This document shows, in pieces, positions 34,295 to 42,844 of a stretch of DNA of 64,000 nt. This DNA comes from Desulfovibrio subterraneus. GTDB taxonomy: Bacteria > Desulfobacterota > Desulfovibrionia > Desulfovibrionales > Desulfovibrionaceae. Every line of letters begins with the position of its first letter. Positions within the stretch are counted from its first letter, which is position 1. The position numbers and the translations under genes are program-made. Below the pieces are notes generated by a model. It was given only the letters and a program-made list of their open reading frames with translations, had not been told where the DNA came from and did not search any database. The stretch spans positions 310,001-374,000 of the forward strand of contig NZ_BLVO01000004.1 in assembly GCF_013340285.1 (NCBI RefSeq), written 5' to 3'.

Positions 34295-36607
34295 GTGCGG
34301 TTCAGAAATCTAAATTCATTCATGCTGACGTGTATAGGAATTCTTATTTGCTGCATGGTTACCCTGAGCATCTGGGTTATAAGCTCAGATACATACAATA
34401 CCGTGCTCACATCACAACAGGAAACAATGAAAAGACAAGTTTCCAGCGTGGAAGACGCGGTTGAAGATTATATCGATGATGTAAAAACGATCGCACAGCT
34501 CATTGCAACTGAGCCTTCCTCCCTTACTGCACTGCGTGGCAACGCGCAGGCTGCAAGCGTGCACATTAATCACTTTCTCCAAAACAATCCGGACTACTGG
34601 GCTGCATTTGTGTTTGACGCCAATGGCAAAATAGTGGCCGGAAGCAATGCCAACGGCACAAACCTTGCCGGAGAAGACCGTAACACGCGCGACTACGTGC
34701 ACTCCGTCCTGTCAGAAAAACAGGTGGTAATATCGCAGGACATTCTCATGTCCCAAAGCGGCAGTGCCTACATCTTTGCCGTTGCGGCACCAGTACGGGA
34801 CGAATACGGCAACGTCATCGGCGGGGTGGGCATATTCCCTTTCTGGCACAAATTCACGGAGCGCTATCTTGATAACAGCAGGATAGGCGAAGAGGGTTAC
34901 GGCTACATGCTTGATGCCAAGGGACGCGTCATTGCGCACGCCATCGACAAAAAGCTGATGCTCAAAGATATGCGGGGCTATGATTTCATCAACACCATCC
35001 TGACGGAAGGCAGCGGCGCAACACAATACGAATGGGAAGGCCGCGCCAAGCGCATGTCCTTCAAAACCATCCCCGCAACCGGCTGGATTGTGATCATGAG
35101 TGCCTATGAAGATGATCTGGCGGCTCTTGCCATAAAGCAACGAAACTATCTCGCCATAGGCGGCGTTGCCGTGGCGATACTGCTCATTGCCCTTGTCGCG
35201 CTGATGCTGCGCAGAGCGGTCATCATCCCTGTGAATCGCATGCTCACCTTTGCAGGACGTATTACTGACGGCGATTTCAAGGCTGAACTTGAGGGGGAAT
35301 ACAAATATGAACTGGCCCTTCTGGCGGACAAACTGGGAGTGATGGTCGCGGACCTGAAACACAAGCTCGGCTTCTCGCAGGGGGTACTCAACGGCCTGAA
35401 TGTACCATGTGGCATTGTCGGGCCGGATTTCCGCATGGTGTGGGTCAACAAACACCTCTGCACTCTGCTTGAAAAGCCTGAAGCCCTCGAGAAATACGCA
35501 GGAATCAAGTCGGGCGAAATGTACTGGAACGACCCGGGCAAGGACACCCTTTCCAATCGTGCGATCAGAGAAAACTCGGCCCTGCAGCAGGAAGCCGTAT
35601 GGGTGGGGCCGTCCGGAACGACCAAGCATATCAAGGTGGATACAACTCCCTTTCACGACATGGACGGCACCATGCTGGGCTCTGTCTCCATCTGGACGGA
35701 CCTGACGGAAATCCGCATCCAGCAGGAAAAGATCAGGCAGCAGAACGAGCGCATCGCCCATGCGGCCATTCAGGCCAATCAGATATCCCACCAGCTGTCG
35801 TCCGCTGCCGAAAGACTTGCCGCACAGATAAACGAGGCAAACACCGGTTCCGGTGTTCAACTGGAACGTGCAGGGTCCACAGCCACGGCAATGGAAGAAA
35901 TGAATGCCACCATTTTTGAAGTAGCCCGCAATGCAGGCTCTGCAGCAAAAGACGCTTCCACTGCCAAGGATAATGCACAAAACGGGGCCGATATCGTCAG
36001 TAAAGTGATTGAAGCCATCAGCGCGATTCACACCAAAGCCGAGGGGCTGCGAATCTCCATGGAAAAACTGGGGACACAGGCAGAGAGCATAGGCGATGTC
36101 ATGAATGTCATCAGCGACATAGCTGACCAGACCAACCTGCTCGCCCTCAATGCCGCCATAGAAGCTGCCCGTGCAGGCGATGCCGGACGCGGTTTTGCCG
36201 TGGTGGCCGACGAGGTCCGCAAACTGGCGGAAAAAACCATGCGGGCCACGCTTGAGGTAGGTGAGGCAATTTCCGTCATGCAGAACGTGGCTGCCAGCAA
36301 CGTGCACGCCACAGGCGAGGCTGCGCAGGCGGTTTCCAGCAGCACAGAACTTGCCCAGACATCGGGCGAAACGCTCAGGGAAATTGTCACATTGATTGAA
36401 ACGGTTGCAGATCAGGTGAGCAGCATTGCCACGGCAGCAGACCAGCAATCTGCCGCCAGTGACGAGATCAACCGTTCCATGGATGAGATCAACCGCATAA
36501 GCGAAGCAACCGCCGGACTAATGACGCAATCGCTGGAGGCCGTGCAGGGCGTGTCCAAGATGGCATCAGAACTGAACAGAGTCATCGCGGAAATGTCATC
36601 CGAATAA
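34295..36607 (+). CDS. Methyl-accepting chemotaxis protein with Cache and PAS domains
   Basis: A 770-residue chemoreceptor. TM1 is at about 7-29. A periplasmic dCache domain (about 35-275) has [29 protein letters not shown] and [17 protein letters not shown]2 is at about 287-308, followed by HAMP, a PAS domain (about 355-475), then a long coiled coil whose tip reads [18 protein letters not shown]. Signals go to a CheA/CheW complex not encoded here. GTG start with GAGGAGAG. It has a sigma-54 promoter and lies divergent from the activator at 32408. The ligand is unknown; dCache domains usually bind small acids or amino acids. Confidence 0.92.
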   Translation: MRFRNLNSFMLTCIGILICCMVTLSIWVISSDTYNTVLTSQQETMKRQVSSVEDAVEDYIDDVKTIAQLIATEPSSLTALRGNAQAASVHINHFLQNNPDYWAAFVFDANGKIVAGSNANGTNLAGEDRNTRDYVHSVLSEKQVVISQDILMSQSGSAYIFAVAAPVRDEYGNVIGGVGIFPFWHKFTERYLDNSRIGEEGYGYMLDAKGRVIAHAIDKKLMLKDMRGYDFINTILTEGSGATQYEWEGRAKRMSFKTIPATGWIVIMSAYEDDLAALAIKQRNYLAIGGVAVAILLIALVALMLRRAVIIPVNRMLTFAGRITDGDFKAELEGEYKYELALLADKLGVMVADLKHKLGFSQGVLNGLNVPCGIVGPDFRMVWVNKHLCTLLEKPEALEKYAGIKSGEMYWNDPGKDTLSNRAIRENSALQQEAVWVGPSGTTKHIKVDTTPFHDMDGTMLGSVSIWTDLTEIRIQQEKIRQQNERIAHAAIQANQISHQLSSAAERLAAQINEANTGSGVQLERAGSTATAMEEMNATIFEVARNAGSAAKDASTAKDNAQNGADIVSKVIEAISAIHTKAEGLRISMEKLGTQAESIGDVMNVISDIADQTNLLALNAAIEAARAGDAGRGFAVVADEVRKLAEKTMRATLEVGEAISVMQNVAASNVHATGEAAQAVSSSTELAQTSGETLREIVTLIETVADQVSSIATAADQQSAASDEINRSMDEINRISEATAGLMTQSLEAVQGVSKMASELNRVIAEMSSE

Positions 36608-36731
36608 CCCGACAGCGGTTACAGACACAATATCTGCACTGGATCTTTTTCCGGAGGCCCACTTTCGGAAAAACAACGGGGTGAGACGCACACTTTCCCC
36701 CATCACGCTCCTGCCGCTCACAGCGGGAGCA

Positions 36732-36768
36732 GCAGGGCCAGTCCGGCCACCTACCGGACTGGCCCTGC
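36732..36768 (+). terminator. Terminator after the chemoreceptor gene
   Basis: A perfect 15-bp stem (36732-36746 with 36754-36768) has a 7-base loop, followed by ATTTT. Confidence 0.85.
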
Positions 36769-36792
36769 ATTTTCAGCATCAGAACCAGTATA

Positions 36793-36867
36793 GGTTGCAC
36801 CGTTACGGTGCAACCCTTCACATTCTCGTTGCGTCCCCAAGGAAATTTGCCCCCTGTCGCCTGCGTG
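36793..36867 (-). repeat. Decayed tRNA-Glu 3' end with hairpin (oldest integration scar)
   Basis: 36831-36867 matches the 3' part of the tRNA-Glu at 44884 (GCGTCCCCAAGG..., ...ATTTG..., ...CCCCTGTCGCCTGCGTG), as far as the anticodon stem. The T-loop and CCA are changed. On its 3' side lies a perfect 10-bp hairpin (36793-36802 with 36806-36815), at the same relative place as the tRNA terminator. This is what a displaced tRNA end looks like after site-specific integration. Confidence 0.7.
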
Positions 36868-37106
36868 TGAATGACAACAGGCAATTACCACCCAGCATGT
36901 ATGCGTTGTTTACACGGGAAGATGTCATTGAAAAAGGCGCAAAAGAACTGAAACGGTGTCTTCAGGCGCGTCCTTTGGAAAAGACGTTGTACGAGATACA
37001 TCACTCTTCAAAGAATAGCGCGCAGACAACCGGAAGATCGCCTGTCACAGGTCGGGCCGTCACCAAACAGCACGGTGCATCCTCACCTCCGGGCAATATG
37101 CCATTG
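36868..37106. other. Intergenic region at the left end of the island
   Basis: Part of the 499-base gap between the chemoreceptor gene (stop 36607) and the MFS gene. A short plus-strand frame from about 36898 is open for about 70 codons, but has no ribosome site and matches nothing I recognise. No integrase motif seen. Confidence 0.4.
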
Positions 37107-38324
37107 CTATGACTGACGGGACACAGGAAAAGGCCCCTCTTTCATAGCCACAAGAAAGAACGGAATTGCCGCAACAAGCAGCGCAGCCATAATGCCAAAA
37201 GCCCAGCCGTAACCAAGCATACCGACGAGAATACCACTTACTATCGGACCTGAAGCGTGCCCGATGTCGAATATGGTACCAAAAACTCCCATGGCGGTGC
37301 CGTAGTGCTTCGCCTTGCAGAGGTCGGCAACGAGCGCCGCAGAGGAAGAGGTGACAAGGGCTTCGCCCAGTCCGAACACCATACAGGCTGCAAGCAACGT
37401 CCAGAAACTCGTCAGCAGCGGAATCGCCGCGAATGGAACTGCACAACACAGCACACCTGCGACAATGACACCGTTTCGCCCATGTCCATCAGAGAATCGC
37501 CCCATAACCGGCTTGGCGAGCATGGTGGTCACAACCTGACCTGCCCACAGAATACCTGCTTCAAATGCTGACAGTCCCGCCACTGTGACAGCGTAGATTG
37601 GCAAAAATGCTTCCAGCGCCCCCATGGACATATTCTGCACGCCTTCCATGGCAGATGCGGCAATGACCCTGCGGTCGCCCGACACCTCTTTAATGCCCGT
37701 TACAAATTGGGTGAAACGCGACCCTGAATGCGCATCGGAGACAACGCGCTCGTCTTTGAGCAATATCCTCATTCCAAGCAGCAGTGCTGCCAACCCGGTT
37801 GCCGCGACCACGCCGTATATGACTTGAAAAGTTGTCTGCGTGGCGCCCTGCGCTCCCCCCAGAAGGGAGACAAGCAAGCCCCCCACCGGGGCGCCCGCCA
37901 GCGTGCCCATGATGGCAACAGACGAAAACCAGGACAACATCTCACCTTTTCTGGCTCCAGCCACATCGGCGACCACCGCCATGGCAACGGGGCCATAGAT
38001 GGCTGTGGCGAAGCCGTGCAGAAACCGGACTGCCACCAGCGCCTCGTAGCTTGCGACAAGCAGGTAGGCAAAAGGGATGATGGCAAAAAAGCACAGCCCT
38101 GCCAGCATGGTTTTTCTGCGTCCTATTATGTCCGAAAGCGCTCCAGCGGGCAGCTTGAAGAAGATGCCTGTCACAGTTGACATGCCTACGGCAAGCCCAA
38201 TTGCCTCTGGACCTGCCCCCAGGTACAGCGCAAAAAGCGGAAGAACCGGATTACGGGCCAACGCATAAGAAAAGCGCGCAAGAAAGCCTACCGAGCACAG
38301 AGCGGTAATGAGTGATGTATTCAT
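37107..38324 (-). CDS. MFS efflux transporter in the chromate module
   Basis: A 405-residue major facilitator transporter with 12 predicted helices. The motif-A-like loop is GALSDIIGRRKTMLAG between helices 2 and 3, with the half-repeat GRFSDGHGRNGVIVAG in the second half. The ATG at 38324 has AAGGGG upstream; the frame to 38396 was rejected because it runs into the operator region. It is divergent from the small-protein/rhodanese/chrBA genes, sharing a promoter region with two palindromic operator-like sites. Probably exports a toxic compound or metal species; substrate unknown. Confidence 0.85.
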   Translation of the reverse strand: MNTSLITALCSVGFLARFSYALARNPVLPLFALYLGAGPEAIGLAVGMSTVTGIFFKLPAGALSDIIGRRKTMLAGLCFFAIIPFAYLLVASYEALVAVRFLHGFATAIYGPVAMAVVADVAGARKGEMLSWFSSVAIMGTLAGAPVGGLLVSLLGGAQGATQTTFQVIYGVVAATGLAALLLGMRILLKDERVVSDAHSGSRFTQFVTGIKEVSGDRRVIAASAMEGVQNMSMGALEAFLPIYAVTVAGLSAFEAGILWAGQVVTTMLAKPVMGRFSDGHGRNGVIVAGVLCCAVPFAAIPLLTSFWTLLAACMVFGLGEALVTSSSAALVADLCKAKHYGTAMGVFGTIFDIGHASGPIVSGILVGMLGYGWAFGIMAALLVAAIPFFLVAMKEGPFPVSRQS

Positions 38325-38383
38325 TTTATCCCCTTGGTATGTAACGGCATTGAACAACACACTCACAATTCTTACATGCAACG

Positions 38384-38430
38384 TGTCAACTGACATATAT
38401 GAACCACGATCAGAATGTCAATTGACATAT
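38384..38430. promoter_or_regulatory. Two palindromic operator-like sites in the divergent promoter region
   Basis: TGTCAACTGACATAT (38384-38398) and TGTCAATTGACATAT (38416-38430) differ at one base. The core TGTCAATTGACA is a perfect palindrome. Centre spacing is 32 bases, three helical turns, so both lie on one DNA face between the MFS gene and the chrBA-side genes. A single repressor binding both sites would control both directions. Confidence 0.65.
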
Positions 38431-38532
38431 TTCACCAAACACCTATATCACAACTGAAACACCGCAACAAAATACTTGTTGCCATACGTAACCAAGCAAT
38501 AGCCGTGCTCAATACGGCAGCAGGAGAAAGCT

Positions 38533-38811
38533 ATGCCCGAGCTGAATGTACACATTGCCTCAAGCGTGGCCCGCACCGGAAAGGAATACCGCGAGGTCCA
38601 TGAATGGATCGATGCGCCTGACACCAAATATGAAAGGCATGATTTTTCGAAAGTTCTTGTCAACGCAGCCATGTTCCGCGAGAAATATGGTGAGGAAGCT
38701 GCGCAGGAATATGTGAACCATCTGGTCGATGACCTGAAGTGCCGCTTCGGCAAGCAGATTGATAGTCATGTTGCCAGCATGAAAGATTGTCTGAAATATT
38801 TCGGAGGCTAG
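38533..38811 (+). CDS. Conserved small hypothetical protein (DUF6915-like)
   Basis: A 92-residue soluble protein (MPELNVHIASSVARTGKEYREVHEWIDAP...). The order GKEYREVHEWID, then HDFSKVLVNAAMF, then EYVNHLVDDL recalls DUF6915-type proteins (IHxWfD ... RHRxxxHHxxGI). The conserved His pattern is only partly kept, so the match is tentative. AGGAGA ribosome site. First gene on the right side of the operator region, upstream of the rhodanese. Role unknown. Confidence 0.6.
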   Translation: MPELNVHIASSVARTGKEYREVHEWIDAPDTKYERHDFSKVLVNAAMFREKYGEEAAQEYVNHLVDDLKCRFGKQIDSHVASMKDCLKYFGG

Positions 38812-38817
38812 TTTTCA

Positions 38818-38843
38818 AGGGGTCGGTGAGAGTTCACCGGCCC
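38818..38843 (+). terminator. Hairpin between the small gene and the rhodanese
   Basis: GGGGTCGGTGA pairs with TTCACCGGCCCC, with mismatches, between the stop at 38811 and the rhodanese start. No T-run, so it is more likely an RNA-processing or stability hairpin than a terminator. Confidence 0.4.
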
Positions 38844-38871
38844 CGCATTGTAACTCACGGAGAGAATAGCC

Positions 38872-39183
38872 ATGTCTGATCAAATTTCCCCCATTGAGCT
38901 TGAAGCCCTTCTTCAATCCGATTCCGTAACCCTGCTGGATGTCCGCCGGGCCAACGACCGCGAGAGCAATCCCAATGCAATACAAGGGGCAACGTGGCAG
39001 GCTCCGGAAAATGTTGCTGCATGGGCCAAGGCCATTCCCGCAGATAAGCCTGTGGTGATCTATTGTGCCAGAGGTGGCTCCGTCAGCGTTTCCGTTCATG
39101 CCGCATTGCAGGAAGAAGGATTCAACGTGCAGTTTGTTGAAGGTGGCCTCGCGGCTTGGGAGGAACACCTTGCCAAGCGGTAA
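38872..39183 (+). CDS. Rhodanese-like sulfurtransferase
   Basis: A 103-residue single-domain rhodanese. DVRRANDRESNPNAIQGAT leads to the active-site loop YCARGGSVS, with the catalytic Cys near residue 64, and the end FVEGGLAAWEEHL is typical. GGAGAG site. It precedes a ChrB-like gene, whose family is often fused to or paired with a rhodanese domain, so it probably belongs to chromate resistance or its thiol chemistry. Confidence 0.88.
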   Translation: MSDQISPIELEALLQSDSVTLLDVRRANDRESNPNAIQGATWQAPENVAAWAKAIPADKPVVIYCARGGSVSVSVHAALQEEGFNVQFVEGGLAAWEEHLAKR

Positions 39184-39187
39184 TTCC

Positions 39188-40174
39188 TTGCCCCCCCAAA
39201 TTCAGCCATGGCTGTTGTGCATACACAACATTCCGCCGAAGCCTCCCTATCTGAGGGCCAAGGTAGCCCGCAGGCTGGCTGCGCTGGGCGCCGTGGCGGT
39301 GAAGAATTCCGTCTACGCCCTTCCGGATCTGGAAACCCAGCGCGACGGACTTGTATGGTTGTCCAAGGAAATTGAGCAGGGGGGCGGCAAGGCATTTGTC
39401 TGCAAAGCGTCTTTCGACGGCATTGAAGGCGGGGGCTATTCCGACGCCCATATCCGCCAACTGTTCGTAGACGCCCGTGAAGCCGATTACCGCAATCTGG
39501 CGGCAGAATACCAGCCCATGCTGGACAGCCTTGCTTCACCCGGTACGGACGAAGAGATTGAAAAACGTGTACGGGAGTGGAGCGGTCAGCTCAGAGTTCG
39601 GTATGAAGAGATTCTGGCCATCGACTTCTTCGGAGCCTCAGGACGAGGTGCCATCGAAACCATGCTTTCAACCGCTGGTGCGTGGCTTGCCAGTCATGAA
39701 CAGCAGGGAGTTGCAGAGCAGGCACCTTTTGACCCGGAGGTGTACAGAAACCGAGTCTGGGTAACGCGCCCCGGCGTTCATGTTGATCGCATAGCCTCTG
39801 CGTGGCTCATAAAAAGGTTCATAGACCCTGCTGCAAGCTTCAGGTTTGCAACCGGAGATGAAGGGGATCATGGCGTCCGCTTTGACATGGTCGACGGCGA
39901 ATTTTCTCATGAAGGTGCATTATGCACGTTCGAAGTGCTGCTCCAGCGCTTCGGCCTTGGCGCTGATTCCGCCCTCACCATCCTTGGGCAGATAGTGCAT
40001 GACATAGACTTGGACGAAGATGCTCCCGCACGCCCCGAATCTGCCGGCATTCTGGCACTGCTCAACGGCGTATGTCTGGGGACGGATGTGGATGAAGACA
40101 GAATCAGTGCAGGGAGCAGCATGTTGGACACACTGTATGAACACTTCAAACGTTCAACCCAAAGGCAGCTGTGA
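39188..40174 (+). CDS. chrB: ChrB-like chromate resistance protein
   Basis: A 328-residue protein. The N-terminal half starts PWLLCIHNIPPKPPYLRAKVARRLAALGAVAVKNSVYALP, the ChrB N-terminal pattern. The C-terminal half has WVTRPGVHVDRIASAWLIKRFIDPAASFRF and FSHEGALCTFEVLLQRFGL, the ChrB C-terminal domain. The best start is TTG at 39188, 4 bases after the rhodanese stop, suggesting coupling; no ATG fits the family N-terminus. ChrB proteins sense chromate and can act as regulators of chrA, so it may bind the operator pair at 38384. Confidence 0.8.
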   Translation: MPPQIQPWLLCIHNIPPKPPYLRAKVARRLAALGAVAVKNSVYALPDLETQRDGLVWLSKEIEQGGGKAFVCKASFDGIEGGGYSDAHIRQLFVDAREADYRNLAAEYQPMLDSLASPGTDEEIEKRVREWSGQLRVRYEEILAIDFFGASGRGAIETMLSTAGAWLASHEQQGVAEQAPFDPEVYRNRVWVTRPGVHVDRIASAWLIKRFIDPAASFRFATGDEGDHGVRFDMVDGEFSHEGALCTFEVLLQRFGLGADSALTILGQIVHDIDLDEDAPARPESAGILALLNGVCLGTDVDEDRISAGSSMLDTLYEHFKRSTQRQL

Positions 40175-40177
40175 CGT

Positions 40178-41497
40178 ATGCGCGCAGGCAAAAACCCTTC
40201 CCTTGCGGAAGCTTTCTTCACCTGGTTGAAAATCGGCCTTCTCAGCTTCGGCGGTCCGGCAGGCCAGATTGCCATGATGCACAAGATTCTTGTCGAAGAT
40301 AAAAAGTGGATCAGCAACGATCGGTTTTTGCATGCACTGAACTACTGCCACTTCCTGCCCGGACCAGAAGCACAGCAACTGGCTACCTATGTGGGCTGGC
40401 TGCTGCACAGAACGGTAGGCGGCATCGTTGCCGGAACGCTGTTCATCCTTCCGGGCTTTCTTGTCATCATGGGACTGAGCATTCTCTATGCGGGCTACAG
40501 AGAGCTACCGGCAATTGACGCGTTGTTTTACGGTCTCAAGCCAGCCGTTCTCGCCATCGTGATAGGTGCGGTTCTTCGGGTAGGCAAAAAGTCGCTCAAA
40601 ACCATGTTCAGCATGTTTCTGGCAGGCGCGGCATTTCTGGCCCTTTTTGCCTTCAATCTTCCTTTTCCCTATGTCATTGCCTGTGCAGCCCTGCTCGGTT
40701 GGTTTGCAGCAAGAAACGGCAACAAGGGTACCATCTCCGATAATTCGGACGACGAATTGCCCGAGCACACACGCCCTGACGCAAAGCGCAGCATCATCAC
40801 GTTGATTACGTGGCTGAGTTTATGGTTTGCTCCTGTCGCGGCTATCATCTGGAGCACCGGCCGGGACAGTGTATACACCAACATCGCCCTGTTCTTCAGC
40901 AAAATGGCCGTAGTCACCTTCGGCGGGGCCTATGCCGTATTGACGTATGTGGCACAGCAGGCCGTTGAGAACTACCACTGGCTAAGCCCTGCGGACATGA
41001 TCAGCGGTCTGGCGCTTGCCGAGACAACACCGGGGCCGCTCATCCTTGTTCTGCAATACGTGGGGTTCATGGCAGCGTATGCCACGCCCGGCGGTCTGCA
41101 TCCCGTAATTGCCGGTGTTGCCGGTGCAACACTGGCTGTGTGGGTTACATTTACGCCATGCTTTCTGTGGATATTCCTGGGGGCTCCATACATGGAGGCG
41201 GTGCGGGCCAACTCCGGCCTTTCTGCGGCACTTTCCGGCGTCACGGCGGCGGTGGTGGGTGTAATATTGAATCTGTCGGTCTGGTTCGGGCTACACACAA
41301 TTTTCGGAAAAGTTACAGACTGGCACGGCCCGCTGGGACTTCAGCTTCCTGTTCCCGATGTTTCCACCATTGACTTCTGGGCTGCCGGGCTGAGCCTGCT
41401 TGCTGTTGCAGCCATGACACGATTCAAACTGGGCATGGCAACCACATTGGGCATATGCGCTCTGGCCGGTTACTTGGTCCGCTTCCTGATTCAATAA
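40178..41497 (+). CDS. chrA: Chromate efflux transporter ChrA
   Basis: A 439-residue long-chain (two-domain) CHR transporter with about ten to eleven helices. Domain 1 has LSFGGPAGQIAMMH and CHFLPGPEAQQLATYVGW; domain 2 has TFGGAYAVLTYVAQQAV and LAETTPGPLILVLQYVGFMAAY. These FGG and PGP motifs are the family hallmark. It exports chromate from the cytoplasm. Its ATG is 3 bases after the chrB stop. Last gene of the module, followed by a hairpin and a decayed tRNA-Glu end. Confidence 0.93.
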   Translation: MRAGKNPSLAEAFFTWLKIGLLSFGGPAGQIAMMHKILVEDKKWISNDRFLHALNYCHFLPGPEAQQLATYVGWLLHRTVGGIVAGTLFILPGFLVIMGLSILYAGYRELPAIDALFYGLKPAVLAIVIGAVLRVGKKSLKTMFSMFLAGAAFLALFAFNLPFPYVIACAALLGWFAARNGNKGTISDNSDDELPEHTRPDAKRSIITLITWLSLWFAPVAAIIWSTGRDSVYTNIALFFSKMAVVTFGGAYAVLTYVAQQAVENYHWLSPADMISGLALAETTPGPLILVLQYVGFMAAYATPGGLHPVIAGVAGATLAVWVTFTPCFLWIFLGAPYMEAVRANSGLSAALSGVTAAVVGVILNLSVWFGLHTIFGKVTDWHGPLGLQLPVPDVSTIDFWAAGLSLLAVAAMTRFKLGMATTLGICALAGYLVRFLIQ

Positions 41498-41528
41498 GCA
41501 GAACGCCCAGATGTGGCAGAACGAATAA

Positions 41529-41608
41529 AAGCCCTGATCTTTCGATCAGGGCTTTTATTTTCGTGGCGTCCCCAAGGGGATTTGCCCCCCCTGTCACCCA
41601 CGTGAAAG
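41529..41608 (-). repeat. Decayed tRNA-Glu 3' half with terminator (second scar)
   Basis: 41564-41608 matches the 3' half of tRNA-Glu from the encoded CCA to the anticodon loop (TGGCGTCCCCAAGGGGATTTG, then CCTGTCACCCACGTGAAAG), with a changed T-loop and one inserted base. Immediately on its 3' side is a strong hairpin (AAAGCCCTGATC with GATCAGGGCTTT, 41529-41556), placed like the tRNA terminator. That hairpin also ends the chrA transcript. A boundary between two insertions. Confidence 0.75.
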
Positions 41609-41822
41609 TCCGACGACCTTAACCAATCATGTTAGGTGGATTTGTTTTTCACGGCTCGATAAAACGCCAGGTGCATAAATATTATGCAATCAACCATGTG
41701 ATTTTTCACATTTTTTTGGGGATTACCCTATCATCATCCATTCATTTCCGGGCTCTACCATATTTCTCACCTAGCCTGCCCCCCTGTACTGCACACAAAA
41801 GCATCGCATGCTGCAACCGCAC

Positions 41823-41846
41823 ATGGTATCAACATATTGATACCAT
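41823..41846. promoter_or_regulatory. Perfect palindrome, operator-like
   Basis: Arms ATGGTATCAA (41823-41832) and TTGATACCAT (41837-41846) pair perfectly around a CATA spacer. A related but shorter ATACC-TAT-GGTAT occurs near 42011. This is the shape of a dimeric repressor site. Confidence 0.55.
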
Positions 41847-41931
41847 TATATCTCTGCAGTGACACTCTCTACATTACGTATTAGCGCACGTACAGAAGCG
41901 CGTTGCGGGATAACCCCGGTTACTATGCCCT

Positions 41932-41947
41932 TACTGTCATGACAGTA
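41932..41947. promoter_or_regulatory. 16-bp perfect palindrome
   Basis: TACTGTCATGACAGTA is perfectly self-complementary and lies about 170 bases before the oxidoreductase start. Operator-like; the regulator is unknown, and none is encoded beside the pair. Confidence 0.5.
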
Positions 41948-42113
41948 CACACTCCATATGACGCACTAAATACCTAACATACATGTAACGCCATTTGATA
42001 CGTAATCGTGATACCTATGGTATATTGGGGACAATATGCATAATAAATAACTTTTTTACTAACACATAAAATACATATTGTGCTACGTTGCCTCCAAAAT
42101 CAGGAGGATCCCA

Positions 42114-42833
42114 ATGGCAAAGAAGATAATCGTATCACGCCGTAATTTCCTTAAAAATACGGGGATCGCAGCCGGTGCCGCGGCCCTGAGCACGATTGCC
42201 CTGCCTTCGGCAGAAGCTGCCCAGCATGCGAGCCATATGAATGATTCGGGTGTTAATCTGCACCGGGCAAGAATGTTTTTCACCAACACGTTTGAATTCG
42301 ATATCCTTTCCAACGCTGCGGAACGCATATTCCCCAAAGATGAACGTGGCCCCGGTGCCATCGATCTGGCCGTACCATATTTTATTGATAACCAACTGGC
42401 TGGTGCCTGGGGCTATAATGCTCGGGAGTACATGGCAGGACCGTTCGCACCGGGCGCCCCCACGCAGGGCCCCCAGACAGCCCTTATCCGCCGCGACCTC
42501 TTTCAACAGGGATTGCTTGCCATCAACGCTGCTGCCCGCAAGCAGTACAGCAAAAATTTCTCCAATCTGAAAGGCCCAGAACAGGACGAAATTCTCAAAC
42601 AATGTGAAGCCGGCAAACTGCCGACGGAAGGTTTCACGTCGTCCTACTTCTTCTCAGAATTACGCAATGCAGTGTTGGCAGGTGCCTATGCCGACCCCGC
42701 ATACAACGGCAACAATAACATGGATGGATGGCGCCTGAAGGAATATCCGGGTGCTCAGATGAGCTACGCTGATATTATCGAAAGCGACAAATACGAGAAG
42801 ATGGACCCGATTTCGCTGGCCAGCATGCAGTAA
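42114..42833 (+). CDS. Gluconate 2-dehydrogenase subunit 3-like, Tat-exported
   Basis: A 239-residue protein with a twin-arginine signal (SRRNFLKNTGIAAGAAALS). The mature part NTFEFDILSNAAERIFPKDERGPGAIDLAVPYFIDNQLAG is the gluconate 2-dehydrogenase subunit 3 (PF13618-type) pattern. The small subunit assists or exports the GMC flavoprotein encoded 11 bases downstream. The ATG at 42114 has AGGAGG at ideal spacing; the frame to 42078 lacks support. It lies on imported DNA between tRNA-Glu-derived repeats. Confidence 0.88.
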   Translation: MAKKIIVSRRNFLKNTGIAAGAAALSTIALPSAEAAQHASHMNDSGVNLHRARMFFTNTFEFDILSNAAERIFPKDERGPGAIDLAVPYFIDNQLAGAWGYNAREYMAGPFAPGAPTQGPQTALIRRDLFQQGLLAINAAARKQYSKNFSNLKGPEQDEILKQCEAGKLPTEGFTSSYFFSELRNAVLAGAYADPAYNGNNNMDGWRLKEYPGAQMSYADIIESDKYEKMDPISLASMQ

Positions 42834-42844
42834 GGAGAGCAATC

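Larger units (their letters stand above)
41609..42113. other. AT-rich intergenic region upstream of the oxidoreductase pair
   Basis: About 500 bases, clearly AT-richer than the surroundings and without a supportable gene. It holds three palindromes (41823, 41932 and ATATTG-GGGA-CAATAT at 42022-42037) and a strong AGGAGG site before 42114. Base composition fits imported DNA. Confidence 0.6.

Noticed and set aside
36898-37112. Short plus-strand frame (MYALFTREDVIEKGAKELKRCL...) at the left end of the island
   Set aside because: No ribosome site, ends inside the convergent MFS gene and shows no family motif. It could be an old fragment, but this cannot be supported.
38818-38843. True Rho-independent terminator between the small gene and the rhodanese
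   Set aside because: The stem has mismatches and no T-run; kept only as a low-confidence hairpin.
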